Assembly: GCA_030267565.1 (NCBI GenBank)
Contig: BRXU01000003.1
Coordinates: 6,733,001-6,797,000, forward strand
DNA length: 64,000 bases
Direction of reading: 5' to 3'
DNA from: Pleodorina starrii
Taxonomy: Eukaryota; Chlorophyta; Chlorophyceae; Chlamydomonadales; Volvocaceae
Shown here: positions 12,709 to 23,074 of the stretch, piece by piece
How positions within the stretch are numbered: position 1 is the stretch's first letter
How the letters are laid out: the number at the start of each line of letters is the position of its first letter
Made by a program: the position numbers and the translations under genes
Notes under the pieces: model-generated
Told to the model about the DNA's origin: nothing
Databases searched by the model: none
The model's input: the letters and a program-made list of their open reading frames with translations, nothing else

Positions 12709-14012
12709 ATGACGTCCGGCGCATCGGCCCGGGATGACGCCGGAAGCCGCACCGAGCTGGCGCGCCGCTTCGTTGAGGGCCTGGTCGGTGGTACGGCACT
12801 GGGCGACCGGCCCACCTTCGATCACACCGCACTGCAGGGCCTGACGGTGGTGGAGGTGGCGGAAGGGCGGATCGTATGCGAGATGCCGGTATCGGAACGT
12901 GTCCAGAACCGCTATGGCACCCTCCACGGCGGCGCCACAGGTGCGAAGGGGGAAGCGCGCGTGTGCCTGCGGGGCTCGCCGGAAGGGGGGACCTGTGGGA
13001 CACCTCGTCACCGTTGGCCCACTCTCTTTAGATGCGGTTACCACATGGCCGGCCCCCACGGCACCCCACGTGGGACAAGGCAGCCCCGGGGTCCCCGACC
13101 CGCAGCTCCAGCCCTGCAGCTGCGCTTCCTGCATCCGTGCGCGTGTTGCTCACGCCAGAAGGCTGCACCCGCAGCTTCCATTCCATTCCTTGCTGCGGCC
13201 CCGTTCCCGGGCTCGAGGACGTAAACCGCCAGCGGGGGATGCGGACCCATGGGTCACCCGGCACCTCCCACCTCGCTGAAGACCTGGTGCTGACACCAGC
13301 CCCCCACACCCACCTCCACCTTTCCTTCCCCTTTCCGTGGATAACCCCCTCCCCCCCTCTTCATTGTTATATAAAGGCGCATATCACTCCCTGACCCCCC
13401 TCCTCCCTTCCCCTTCCTCCGCCCCCCCCCCCACACACAGCCACGCTGGTCGACACCATCTCCACCGCCGCGCTCCTCACCACCTGCCCCCACTCGGGTG
13501 TCAGCGTGCACCTGGCCGTAACCTATCTGGCGCCCATGCCCGGCTCCAGAACCAGTCCCAGCAACAGCCCCGAAACCAAACCCAACTCCCGCCCCAACCC
13601 CAGCCCCGGCTCCGGCTCGGGCCCTGGAAGCTCAGACTCCGCCGCCGGCTCCGGAGCCGCGGGTGCCGGCCAGGCTGCCGGCGCGGCCGCGACCTCCGGC
13701 CGCGGTCCGGGCACGGCGGGCCATCATCAGCATCAGCAGCAGCAGCAACAGGATGCTGGGGCGGAGGTGGTGGTGATTGACGCGCGGGTGACTCGCGTGG
13801 GGCGGCAGCTTGCCTCCATGGCGGTGGAGTTGCGGCGCAAGGCCAGTGGGCAGCTGGTGGCTACGGGCACACACACCAAGTTCCTTCAGGTGGCGGATCC
13901 GGCCATGGAAAAGATGAGGGCGAGAGCGGGGGCGGGGGAGGCGCGGGGCGCGACCGGCAAAGGGGCGTCCGCGTCCTTGATGGCGCAGCCGCAGTTGCGG
14001 AGCATGCTGTGA
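12709..14012 (+). CDS. Acyl-CoA thioesterase, ACOT13-like hotdog-fold protein
   Basis: Proteins of this family hydrolyse acyl-CoA to free acid and CoA. Two exons (12709-12940 and 13441-14012; donor GTGCGA, acceptor CACACAG) give 267 residues. The splice joins YGTLHGGAT to ATLVDTISTAALLTT, the core hotdog motif of ACOT13/PaaI-type enzymes. From memory the human catalytic and binding residues are Asn50, His56, Gly57, Asp65 and Ser83. The matching residues here are Asn67, His73, Gly74, Asp82 and Ser99. VSVHLAVTYLAPM and, much later, VVVIDARVTRVGRQLASMAVELRRKASGQLVATGTHTKFL complete the fold. About 75 Ser/Pro/Gly/Gln-rich residues are inserted between two strands, making the protein nearly twice the usual 140 residues. 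No clear targeting peptide. The start is the first ATG in frame, and an upstream exon cannot be excluded. Confidence 0.85.
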
Positions 14013-14866
14013 GGCGGCCGGCGCGCGGGCTTATAGACGGGGAGGCGCAGGTGGGCGCCTCGCGTAGGGGGTGAGGAGAAGCCGTGAATCAGCCGTGAAA
14101 AAGGTGTCGTTGGCGGTGGGGGCCGTGTTGGAAAAGGCACGTGCCGGATTGTGGGTGGACGTGTCGGTAGACGGACGGTCAGCGTCCCACAGTAGCCAGT
14201 TGAGGGAGGGGCGCGGGCTCCGCACCGTAACGACGACGACGATCACGACTACGACGACGGTCCGTTTTTCTGAAATTCGGATTGCCGTATTTCGCCCCAT
14301 TGGGCGCAATCGCTTCGTGCAGCGGCACAGGCAGACAGCACATGGCGACGTGCCCAGCCAGAGATCGCCTCCATTGGGCCCGAGAGGCCCGATCCGCCAT
14401 CCGCATCCGCCATGCGAATGAACGATGCATCCCCCCTGATACCGCACCTGATCAAATGTCTCACGGGTCACGGCCGGGTTGTCACCAACTCACCCCATGA
14501 CCGCCACTTGTGGGACCACCGGTTGCTGTCGGCGCGCCGTGCCACGACCAGCGTAGCCATGGCTGTACGCAACCACGGCAGCCAACAGCACCAACAGCGT
14601 AAACCCACGACCAGCAACGCCACGCAGCCGCACAGCCGAGCGCGATACCCCCGGCCAAACCCCGCTCTGCATCCTGCCGCCGTTGTCCACTCTGCAGCAC
14701 ACCGCCGCCTTTCCCCTTCACGACTGCGCCTTAAACCCGCCGCAAGCTCCTAGGCCCCTCCCCCCCTTCAAACCTGCCCTGGCCTCACTCCGCCACCTCC
14801 CAAGCCGCTGCCACCGCCACTGCCACTTACAAAGCCGCCAAGCTGCTACCGCAGCCGTCATCCCGC
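14013..14866. other. Convergent 3' regions of thioesterase (+) and neurochondrin-like gene (-)
   Basis: This is non-coding sequence between two genes that end toward each other. A short minus-strand frame at 14702-14490 encodes a hydrophobic stretch but has no supporting splice context. It lies beyond the TGTAA signal of the minus gene. Confidence 0.35.
14827..14831 (-). terminator. TGTAA poly(A) signal of the neurochondrin-like gene
   Basis: TGTAA, the usual poly(A) signal of volvocine algae, reads on the minus strand about 36 nt after the proposed TAA stop. It supports ending the coding sequence at 14867 rather than splicing onward at the nearby CAG/GTGGTG. Confidence 0.5.
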
Positions 14867-17800
14867 TTAGGGTGCATTTGCCACCACCACCTGTAGCAGT
14901 AGCGCCAGATTGACCTCCGACAATAACAGTTCCTCCGCTGCCGGCTCGCCGCGCGCCCGCGCCGCCGCCAGCCGCTGCAGCCACGACGTGCCGCCGCCGC
15001 CGCTGCTGCCGCCGCCGCCAGGCGCACCCCCCATCGGCGCCACCGCCAGCCGCCGCACCGCCCCGCTCATCTCCGCCAGCTGCGCGCAGGCGCCCAGCAG
15101 TCGCTCCCAGCACACCTCACCATCGCCCGGAAAGTCCTCCGCCAGCGCAGCCGGCGTCAGCGTCAGCGTCAGCATCGGCGGAAGGTGCTGGGGGCTGCTG
15201 GCGCCGTAAGGCGGCGGCGGCGGCGGCGGCGCCTCCGGCGCCGCAGCGTCATGCAGCTGTGCAGTCTCCAGAGACGCACCTGCTGCGGCCGCCGCTAGTG
15301 CCGCCGCGCTGACGCCCTCCACCACGGCGGTGGGAAGGATGACATCGACGGCAGCGGCAGCAGCGGCAGCGGCGGCGGTACCTGGTTCGGCCTGTTGTGG
15401 CTGTGGTTGCTGCGGGGAATCGTTGCCGGAGGTGGCGGCGGCGGCAGCCAGGCGGGACATGATCGCCGCCAGGGCGACGGCGGCGAGGCAGGCGGTGCAG
15501 AGCAGCGCACGAGTGCCCAGCTGCGCCAGGAACAACTGAGTGGCAGCGGTGCCGTCGCCGCCCTGACCCTGACCCTGACCCTGACCCGGAGCCGGCAGGC
15601 GCAGCGGGTCGAGACAGAGGAGGGCCTGCGGCGGCGAGAAGCGGCGTAAACGGGTGGCGGCACTTTCATACTTTTGTACAAGACTCAAAACACACCATGG
15701 CATCTGCACTGCACGAGGAGATAAGGACGTGGGCCGAATCGCGGCAAAGGTACCGAGAGAGGCGACGCGGACGGCGAATGGAGGCGGTGGGTATGGCGGG
15801 AAGTATGGACTTGAGAACGTTGGAAAGAGCTGGTTCTTGAAGGAGGGCTCTCAGGAGGCAAACGACGACTCGACGGACGACTCACCCGAAGCGCGTCCTC
15901 ACGTGCCGCCGCCCACCGCTGCACCAGCCAGCACACCGGCAGCAGCTGCGCCAGCAGCGGCGGATGATGCACCGCTGCCGCCGCTGCCGCAGCGGCAGCC
16001 GCCTGGCCGCCCTCCCCACCAACGGCCCCAGCGCCAGCCTGGCAGCAGCGCCGGACCACCTCCCAGGCCGCCGACGTTGGCGTCCCGCCCGCCACCGCCG
16101 CCGCCGCCGCCTCCGTCCTCCGCTGCCCCGCCGCCAGGCTCCCCATGACCGACGGCTCCAGCAGATTGAGCAGCAGCATGCTGACGTCAGCCATGCCCCT
16201 CTCAGACCGTACCAGCGCCGCCAGTGCGGCGGCGCCGCTGGCGCCGCCGGCGCCGGTGGTGGCGCCGCCAGCGGCGGCGGCGGCGGCGAGCAGACGCTTC
16301 GCGCGCGGCGCCGCCGCCGCTGCGCATTTGACGCAGTGCGCCAGGTAGGTGACGCAGGCATCCAAGGCGGGTGGGCAGGCGCGGAGGGCTCGCGCGGTTT
16401 CGGAGCGGCCGTCGGCGCCGGGGCCGGTGGCCTGCGCGGCAGCGGCAACACCGCCAAGACCCGTGAGCAAAAGCGACTTAAAGCCACTTCCGGAACGCTG
16501 ACGGCCGCAGGCAACCCCGCAGCCGCAAGCAACATGTGCCCGGTGCATCCTCCCTATCTGATATAGACCACCACAACACCAATGTGCGTCCAGTCAGGGA
16601 GGGGACCTCTGACAGTCCCGCGCACACCCTGACTCCCTGGTTTGCCCTAGCTGCCCCACGAACCCTCGACGCCCTTGTTGCGTGAGCACCAACACCTACC
16701 TGCAAAAGTCCCGGGAGGAGGAACGGCAGTGCGAAGCTGTCCAGATCCTCCTCCTCCGCCTCCTCCTCCTCCCTCCCCGCCTCCAGGCCGTGGGGGCCCT
16801 GGGGACCCGCCAGCGCACCGCCGCTTCTGCGCACCGCCATCACCCGCGGCAGCACTGCCAGCACCCGCCCGCTGCGCACCGCCCCTGGCGCCTCCGCCAG
16901 ATAGCGACCCAGCACCCGGGCGGCGCCCAGCAGCACCACACCGTCGCCGCCGCCGCCGCAGCAGGGCGCTGTGGACAGGGCCGCGGCGGCGGCGGCGGCG
17001 GCCGAAGAGGCCGCCGCTGCCGCAAGCAACGGATCCTGATTCTGCTGCTGCTGCTGCTGTTGTGGCTCCTCCAGGCGCTGCTGCGGTTGCTCTTCGATCG
17101 CTGCCTCGAAGAACTGCAGCAGCGTGTCGGCGATGTGCTCCAGGCTGGCCATCAGCTTCTGCAGGGCCGTGGTTTCGGAGAGGCGAGGAGAGACATTTGG
17201 GGCGAGGCGTTGAAGTATAGGGGGCGACCCGCAGGGGCCCGGCGCGGGCCGCAGCGCGCTCCGGGCCGCGTTACGAGCCCACTCACCCTCTCCCCTCCCT
17301 CCGTCCCACCTACGGCTCCGCCAGCCGCCCCCCATCCGTGCTGTACGCATCCGCACTTGACGTCTCCACGGAGCCTCCACGGAGCCTCCAATAGCTCCCG
17401 CCCTCTCCCGGCAGCCGGCACCGTTTCTCCGTATCCCAACATTCCCAAAATGTGTGGATTGATGGGGGACCCAAACTGCAACCAACACATCCACCCACCC
17501 ACATACACCGCCAGCCACCCCGTTACCTGCAACATCTCATCGGACAGCACGGGCTGCGGCGGCGACGCCAGACGCGTGCCCGCGCCCGCGCCCTCCACCT
17601 CCATCTCCATGTGCCGCCCCTCCGCCGCCGCCGCGTCCGCCGCCACCGCCTCCACACAGCCCTCGAGCAGGCGGAAACACGCCGGCAGCAGCGCCAACGC
17701 GCGCTGCCCCGCCGGCATGGTCGCCGCCGCCGCCGCCGCCGCCGAGTCGGACGCAGCCGCTGCCCCCGCAGCAGGACGCCCTTCCTCCTCCACCTCCATC

Positions 17801-20245
17801 TCCATCGCTGTCGCAGTCAACGCGGCGTCGGCGCCGGCGTCGGTCGCCTGCACCTGCGCCGCCGCCGGCTCCGAGCCCGCCGACGCGGCGTCGACGGCCG
17901 CCTTCACGGCGGCCTCCTCCGCCGCCTTCCGCTGCGCCGCCCGCGCCGCCAGCTCGTCCAAAAGCCGCTGTGACGGCGCCGGCGGCGCCGGCGGCACCGC
18001 GGCTTGGCCTAGCGCGTAGCTCCGGTGCGGGTCGAGGGCTGGCACCGGCCGGTCCGGGTTGAGTGCATCTTGGAGCAGCAGCAGACCCGTCTCGATCTGC
18101 GTTGCGTGGTGCGTGGCGTTGCGTTGCGTGGTGCGTTGCGTTGCGTGGTGTGTTGGGACAGGCGGTGTGTAGGGGACAGCAGAAGGGTGCGGGTGCGGGG
18201 CTCAGGGGCTCAGGGGCCGGGGTGGGTGGGTGGGTGGGTGGATGTGTGTGTTCTGTCTTGCGGCCCTCCTCCCTGCCCTTCTGCCCCTCCCTCCCTCCCT
18301 CCCACACCGCTCCTCCCTCCCTGCGCCGCCTGCTGCCCTAAGATCTAGATCACGTCCTCAGGTCCTCAGGCGCGCCCACCTTTAGCGTCTCCATCAACAA
18401 CATCAGAAAAGAACCGGGACGCTCCTGCTCCTGCTCCACTACCGCCGCTGCCGCCGCCACCGCGGCACCAGCGGCACCAGCGGCGGCAGTCGGACCTCCC
18501 AGCAGCCAGCCCTCCCCCACCAGCTCCGTCACGAGAGCGGCGAGCTGCAGCGCAGAGTGCCGCAGCGCCGCCGGCGCCCGGCTGCGCAGTAGCCAGCCCA
18601 GGCCGCGCCGTACGGCAGCGGACCACGCGACCTGCTCGTCCAGTCGTACCAGCTCCCGCGCGGCGGCCGCCGCCGCTGGCTCCTGGCAGGCCCGCAGCAT
18701 CAGCAGTAGCAGGTGCAGCGACTCAAGCTGCAGTTGCGCAGCGCCGCCGCGGCCGCGACTGCTGCCGGCGGCAACGGTGGCGGCGCCGCCGCCAGTGTCT
18801 TTTCCCGCACTGTCGGATGTCGCCGGCGGCGGCTGGGGTTGCGCGGAGGGTCCGGGAGCCGTTGTGGCAGCGGCCGCCGCCGGCAGACGCAGCCTGGGAT
18901 TTCCGACGAGCGCGGCCAGCGCGGCCATGATGCGCGCCGCCGCCGCCGGGTGCTCGGCCAGTACGGCAATCGCCCGCCCGCCGCCGCCGCCGCCGCCGCT
19001 GGTACTGCCAGCCAGCAGCCGCTCCAGGAGCGCCGCAGCCAGCAGCGTGCCGTTGTGCATCTGTGCCTCAGATGCGGCCGCGCCGGCGCCGGCGGGGTCG
19101 GTCGGTGAGGGGGGGGCGGACGTCAGGGCCGCGGCCGCTGACGTCAACCAGGCGGCGAGGGCCTCCATGACGGGGAGATGCTCCAGGGTGTTGCACGTCT
19201 GCTGGGGTGCGGCGGCGGCCGCACCCAGCAGGCACTCCAGGGCGTCCGAGACGGCTGCGGCGTCGGCAGTGGAGGCGCCGGCGGAGGCGCTGGCGCCCGG
19301 CTGCAGCACGCGCGTCACGCCGCCGTACTGTACGACCTGCAAACACCGCACCGCACCGCATCGCACCGCACCGCAACCGCGCAAGGAAGGGCGCTGCGGC
19401 ACTCTGCAGCCCTCCGCGCCCCTCCGCAAAACCCCAATCCAGCGAAGGCCCGTTTGGGCATTTGGGGGATCAGCCAGTGGTCGTCAGCGCCGCCTTCACC
19501 TCATGGCGCGTCCATCAGATCAAAACAAGTCAAATTAAATTCGACAATATCAAAACGCGTGCGGCGTCGTACCTGCAGCAACACCGGGATCAGCTCCCGC
19601 ACGTCGGGTCCCGATGCAAAGTCCGGCAGTCGGCAGGCGGCGGCCAGGATGGCCAGGGCCAGGCCGCAACACGTGATCTGGTGCGCAGCGGCCTCCGCAG
19701 AAAGGAGCTCCGAGACCTGCGGGCCCCGAAACCACGCGAGTGACGAGCGCGGTGCAGGGACGGGGGGTGCGGCGGGCAGGGAGGAGCTGGAAGCGCGTAT
19801 GTATGTGGGGGGGGGCGGTGGCGGTGGCGCCGGTGGGCCGTCAGTAGGGGGGGCCCTAGGTGCTCCCCGAGGCGGACCCAGGGCCTCACCTGTGGGGTCC
19901 TGCGCAGCGGCAGCAGCAGCCGGTGCAGGAACTGGGTCCCGAGCGCGTCAAGGACCCGTCGCACGGCGTCGTCACTGCCTTGCGGAAGCAGCCGGGTCAC
20001 CAGCAGGAGCCCAACGAACCTGAGGGATTTGCCGGGGGATGGTGCGCTTCTAGAAGGCCAGCGGGGGCGGACAGGCGGGACGGCGGACCCTGACGGACCC
20101 AGACGCGGCGGCGTGCATAAGAGGGCCGTGATCAATCTTACCTGCGCTCATCGCCTGGCCCGCGCAGGAGCTCCAGACACTGCTGGAAGTTCTGGCTCCA
20201 TTCAGGGCCGACACCGCCGGCGCCGGGAGCGTGCTGATCAGGCAT
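14867..20245 (-). CDS. NCDN: Neurochondrin-like protein
   Basis: Neurochondrin is a helical-repeat protein best known from animal neurons. A plant family with the same fold exists and its function is poorly known. Eight exons read on the minus strand: 20245-20142, 20019-19890, 19716-19573, 19336-18380, 18096-17527, 17158-16700, 16497-15903 and 15708-14867. All phases agree and give 1,266 residues. The start has the family signature: CLELLRGPGDERRFVGLLLV, then TRLLPQG and LDALGTQFLHRLLLP. Later blocks fit too: CGLALAILAAACRLPDF, VRELIPVLLQ and LMASLEHIADTLLQFFEAAI. About half of the length is Ala/Gly/Pro/Gln insertions, so it is much longer than animal neurochondrin (about 730 residues). An acidic EEEEAEEED stretch lies in exon 6. 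An alternative donor near the end could add a further exon. Confidence 0.75.
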
Positions 20246-20799
20246 AGTACCCAAAAGATATGCTTAAGTGGTGCTTGTTGAAAATTTCATCTCCTTTATG
20301 TCAAAGGTACTCTTGGCAGACAGCCCCACAACTCAAAAAGTAGTGAAAAGTAAACCTTGGAACGTAAGCAAAGCTCCAAAACAGCACTTCATTGCCTTTG
20401 CAGTATATTCAGGCATAATTATGTAGCGCTTCTCGCATCCTCGGTGTCCAAGAGAGCAAGAATCCAATCAGGAGAGTCCGTTGGGATGGTTGAAGCGGTT
20501 GCACAGACGTGGAAGTGATTAGCGCTCCAGGACAAGTATGGAGCTCGTGCAACGGCGGTAAGCCAGCAGTGACGTTTCAGAGCTTAGACCTATGCAAGAC
20601 ATATACCACATATCACAGATCAGCGCTCACAACGTAGCTAGCTACGAGTACATCTGTGAATACCTCGTCTGGGCTCATATTGTCGGCCTGCCGTTAGGTG
20701 CCGTTAGTTCGCTCGTCATGTGGCAAATGTATACATCGTCCGGGCCATTCTAACTCTGTTGGCGCATAATGTCAGGAGCGCCGTAATTTGGGCCGGGTC

Positions 20800-20866
20800 A
20801 CGGACAAGGGGTGTCGGCCAATCAAGGGGTGTCGGCTTCCTTGAAGCCGGAAAAAGGGCGGGGCCC
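20800..20866 (+). repeat. Dispersed GC-rich repeat, copy 1
   Basis: The block running from GGACAAGGGGTGTCGG to AAAGGGCGGGGCCCCA recurs in opposite orientation at about 41049-41108. Here the first part is duplicated (GGGGTGTCGGCCAATCAAGGGGTGTCGG). It contains an inner palindrome GGCTTCCTTGAAGCC. It may be the end of a non-autonomous transposon family. Confidence 0.6.
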
Positions 20867-21351
20867 CATCAAATCCATACTGGTGGAGTAGAGTGCTAGG
20901 GACTTGGGCCGAACCGCTGGGTATCCGCTGCATAATAAGCGGGAACGTCTCTGGGGCTCAGTATGTACGCTGACAACGTGGTTTCGGGCACCGCGAGAGG
21001 TTCGAGACGCAATCGAACAAAGTCAGCCAGTGGGGCTTCGGCCCTGCCCGGGGAGTGGGCCCCGTGAAAAGTGGCCGTCCAACACGTTGAGATGTAGCTG
21101 AAAGGCGGCGCGGAATGTACGTCCAGCTGAGCAGGTTGCCTTCTGTCCATTCATGATCGGTATTCCCACCCTGCATCCTCGGGACTTGGGAGTGTTAGGT
21201 AGGCGTGCGAGATGGAAGAGACTAAGTTAAGGGTCCTGTCGCCTATCTACTTGCGCGGGAGACCCAAATGGGGGCAACAGCTTTTCATCAGCTCGACAGC
21301 GGATCTCGACAGCCATGACATGGATCCAGCCGTCCATGTTTTTCTCCTGGT

Positions 21352-21398
21352 GGCTGGGGTTCGGAAGGCCGTACGGTCCGGCCTCCCGAACCCCAGCC
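21352..21398. repeat. 19-bp inverted repeat (hairpin)
   Basis: The arms GGCTGGGGTTCGGAAGGCC and GGCCTCCCGAACCCCAGCC pair at 18 of 19 positions around a 9-nt loop. No ORF overlaps it convincingly. It could be a transposon remnant. Confidence 0.6.
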
Positions 21399-21949
21399 CC
21401 GCCGCGTGCCATCATCGGGTTTACATCAGATGATTAAAGCCGTCGCGAAGTCGCGTGTCGCAAAGTTATGATATGGTGTCATCATACGCACAGCGTACAT
21501 TTCATTTCTACGTTCTGCAAAACGGCCGATTGAAGTAATTTATATTTGCGAAAAGATTTTGCGAAATGTCTTGATTATTTTGAAACGCTTATTATTTGCG
21601 AAGGATTCTTTCGAGCTTTATGGACACTTTATGAGGTTACAAAAAGATTGCGTCAGTACGGTAGGAGGCGGTAGGCAAGGGAGCCAGGCGGGAGCACCGT
21701 CCGTCAGCGCAGGCCGTGTCAAGTGCCTTCAGCAGGATTGAATGGCAGCGACCCCGCCGCCCTGCCCCTTCTTTACTCACGACATAAACACGTCGTGCCA
21801 CCGGCACGCGACGCACGAAACTAAACATGAGATTGTCAGCGTGCCCCTCTCATGAACAAAAAAACCATACGAGCCGTGGGCCCACGCACGGATACTAAAA
21901 CGCCTATAAGCACGACAGTAAAAAGCCGCACATGCAGGAGAAGAGGATA

Positions 21950-22201
21950 CTAGCGGCCAGAGGGGACAATTGAGTTGCGGTGGGCCCAGTCGCCCAGATG
22001 CGCACAAGCATCCTCGCCAAACGAGGGGGATCCCATTCCATCACTTCCTCCTAGCTTACCCTCAAATTGGGGCCCTTCATCCGCGCGGATGCTACTATAA
22101 GCAGGGCACACCATTATGACATGCTTCTCGTCCTCTATTTGACCATCCGCAACGCAGCAGGGGCATTTTGGCTCAGTCCTGGGGACATGAACTCTGCCCA
22201 C
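21950..22201 (-). pseudogene. LINE retrotransposon fragment (zinc-binding end of the RT ORF)
   Basis: An 83-residue frame contains CPCCVADGQIEDEKHVIMVCPAY. This is the C-x2-C...H...C motif found after the reverse transcriptase in many non-LTR retrotransposons (zf-RVT type, recalled as CPLCG...EDEEHVLFECP). The rest of the LINE is not visible on either side, so this is a short relic. Confidence 0.55.
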
Positions 22202-23074
22202 TCGTGATCTGCGTGCTCAGCCAGGCTGGCTGCAACCGCCCAACAGCACAACCTACCGAAACTGCAGAAAATTGCAGTGGGCCGCGCGCGGCATGAAAAC
22301 GCAGGCATACTGTGGCCACATGATTGCCGCTGCCCGCGCAAAGCGCATATGCCCATCAAGTGTATGTGTCAAACACAGATATGTACGTTATCAACCACAA
22401 CACTGCCATGCGGCGCCCCAGCCAGACCCAGCCGGTTCGTTCAGCAAGGGCGTCGTGTATTTCCTGCCGTAGCACCACCAAAGCGAGAGAACCAGCCTGC
22501 TTTCAAACCAACAACCTGTTTGGCCATGTAGTACGTACTGCAACGGGAGCTGTGCCATTTCATTCGGCGAACAGCAGCCGATGGGCAGGCCTCGCCTCCG
22601 CCACTATCTGCCGCATAAGATGATTTGTAGTTGCACCGCATCACCCCGCAAACAAACAAGCTTAGGAAAGGCCGTTAGGTTGTTGTTATCACCGACGCCT
22701 CCCAGCGAAAACCTTTTCGAGCGCTTCTGCTATCACAAACGGGCCCCGCGCCTGGCAGCCGTACAACAGAATGGCGCGCACCTTGGTTGTGAAAGGGTCG
22801 TGAAACACCGTATGCATCCGAACATCAGCAGAAAACAACTTACCCTTACCAAGCTTAGCACTTATTAGAGCAAACAAAGCATATCACGCCGAATCAAACA
22901 GCTGCTGACGGCAAGCGCAAGAGAAACAAGTCGGGTCCGTACATGCGCCTGCCCTAGGTAGCGCGCGCAGTCCTTGGCCGATACGGCTTGCCCCGCGAGT
23001 CGAAGTTGATTGCGCATCGCACACCGTGCTAATTTGATAATTTGATCATATGTATCACTCAATACTATTAATGA

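Larger units (their letters stand above)
20246..23074. other. Non-coding region with repeat fragments
   Basis: This contains the promoter of the neurochondrin-like gene and the 3' region of the secreted-protein gene. In between lie a dispersed GC-rich repeat, a hairpin and a LINE fragment, listed separately. The stretch 21430-21650 is AT-richer. No other gene was recognized. Confidence 0.4.

Noticed and set aside
14490..14702. Extra C-terminal membrane exon for the neurochondrin-like gene
   Set aside because: It lies beyond an in-frame stop and a TGTAA signal, and no family knowledge supports a membrane tail.
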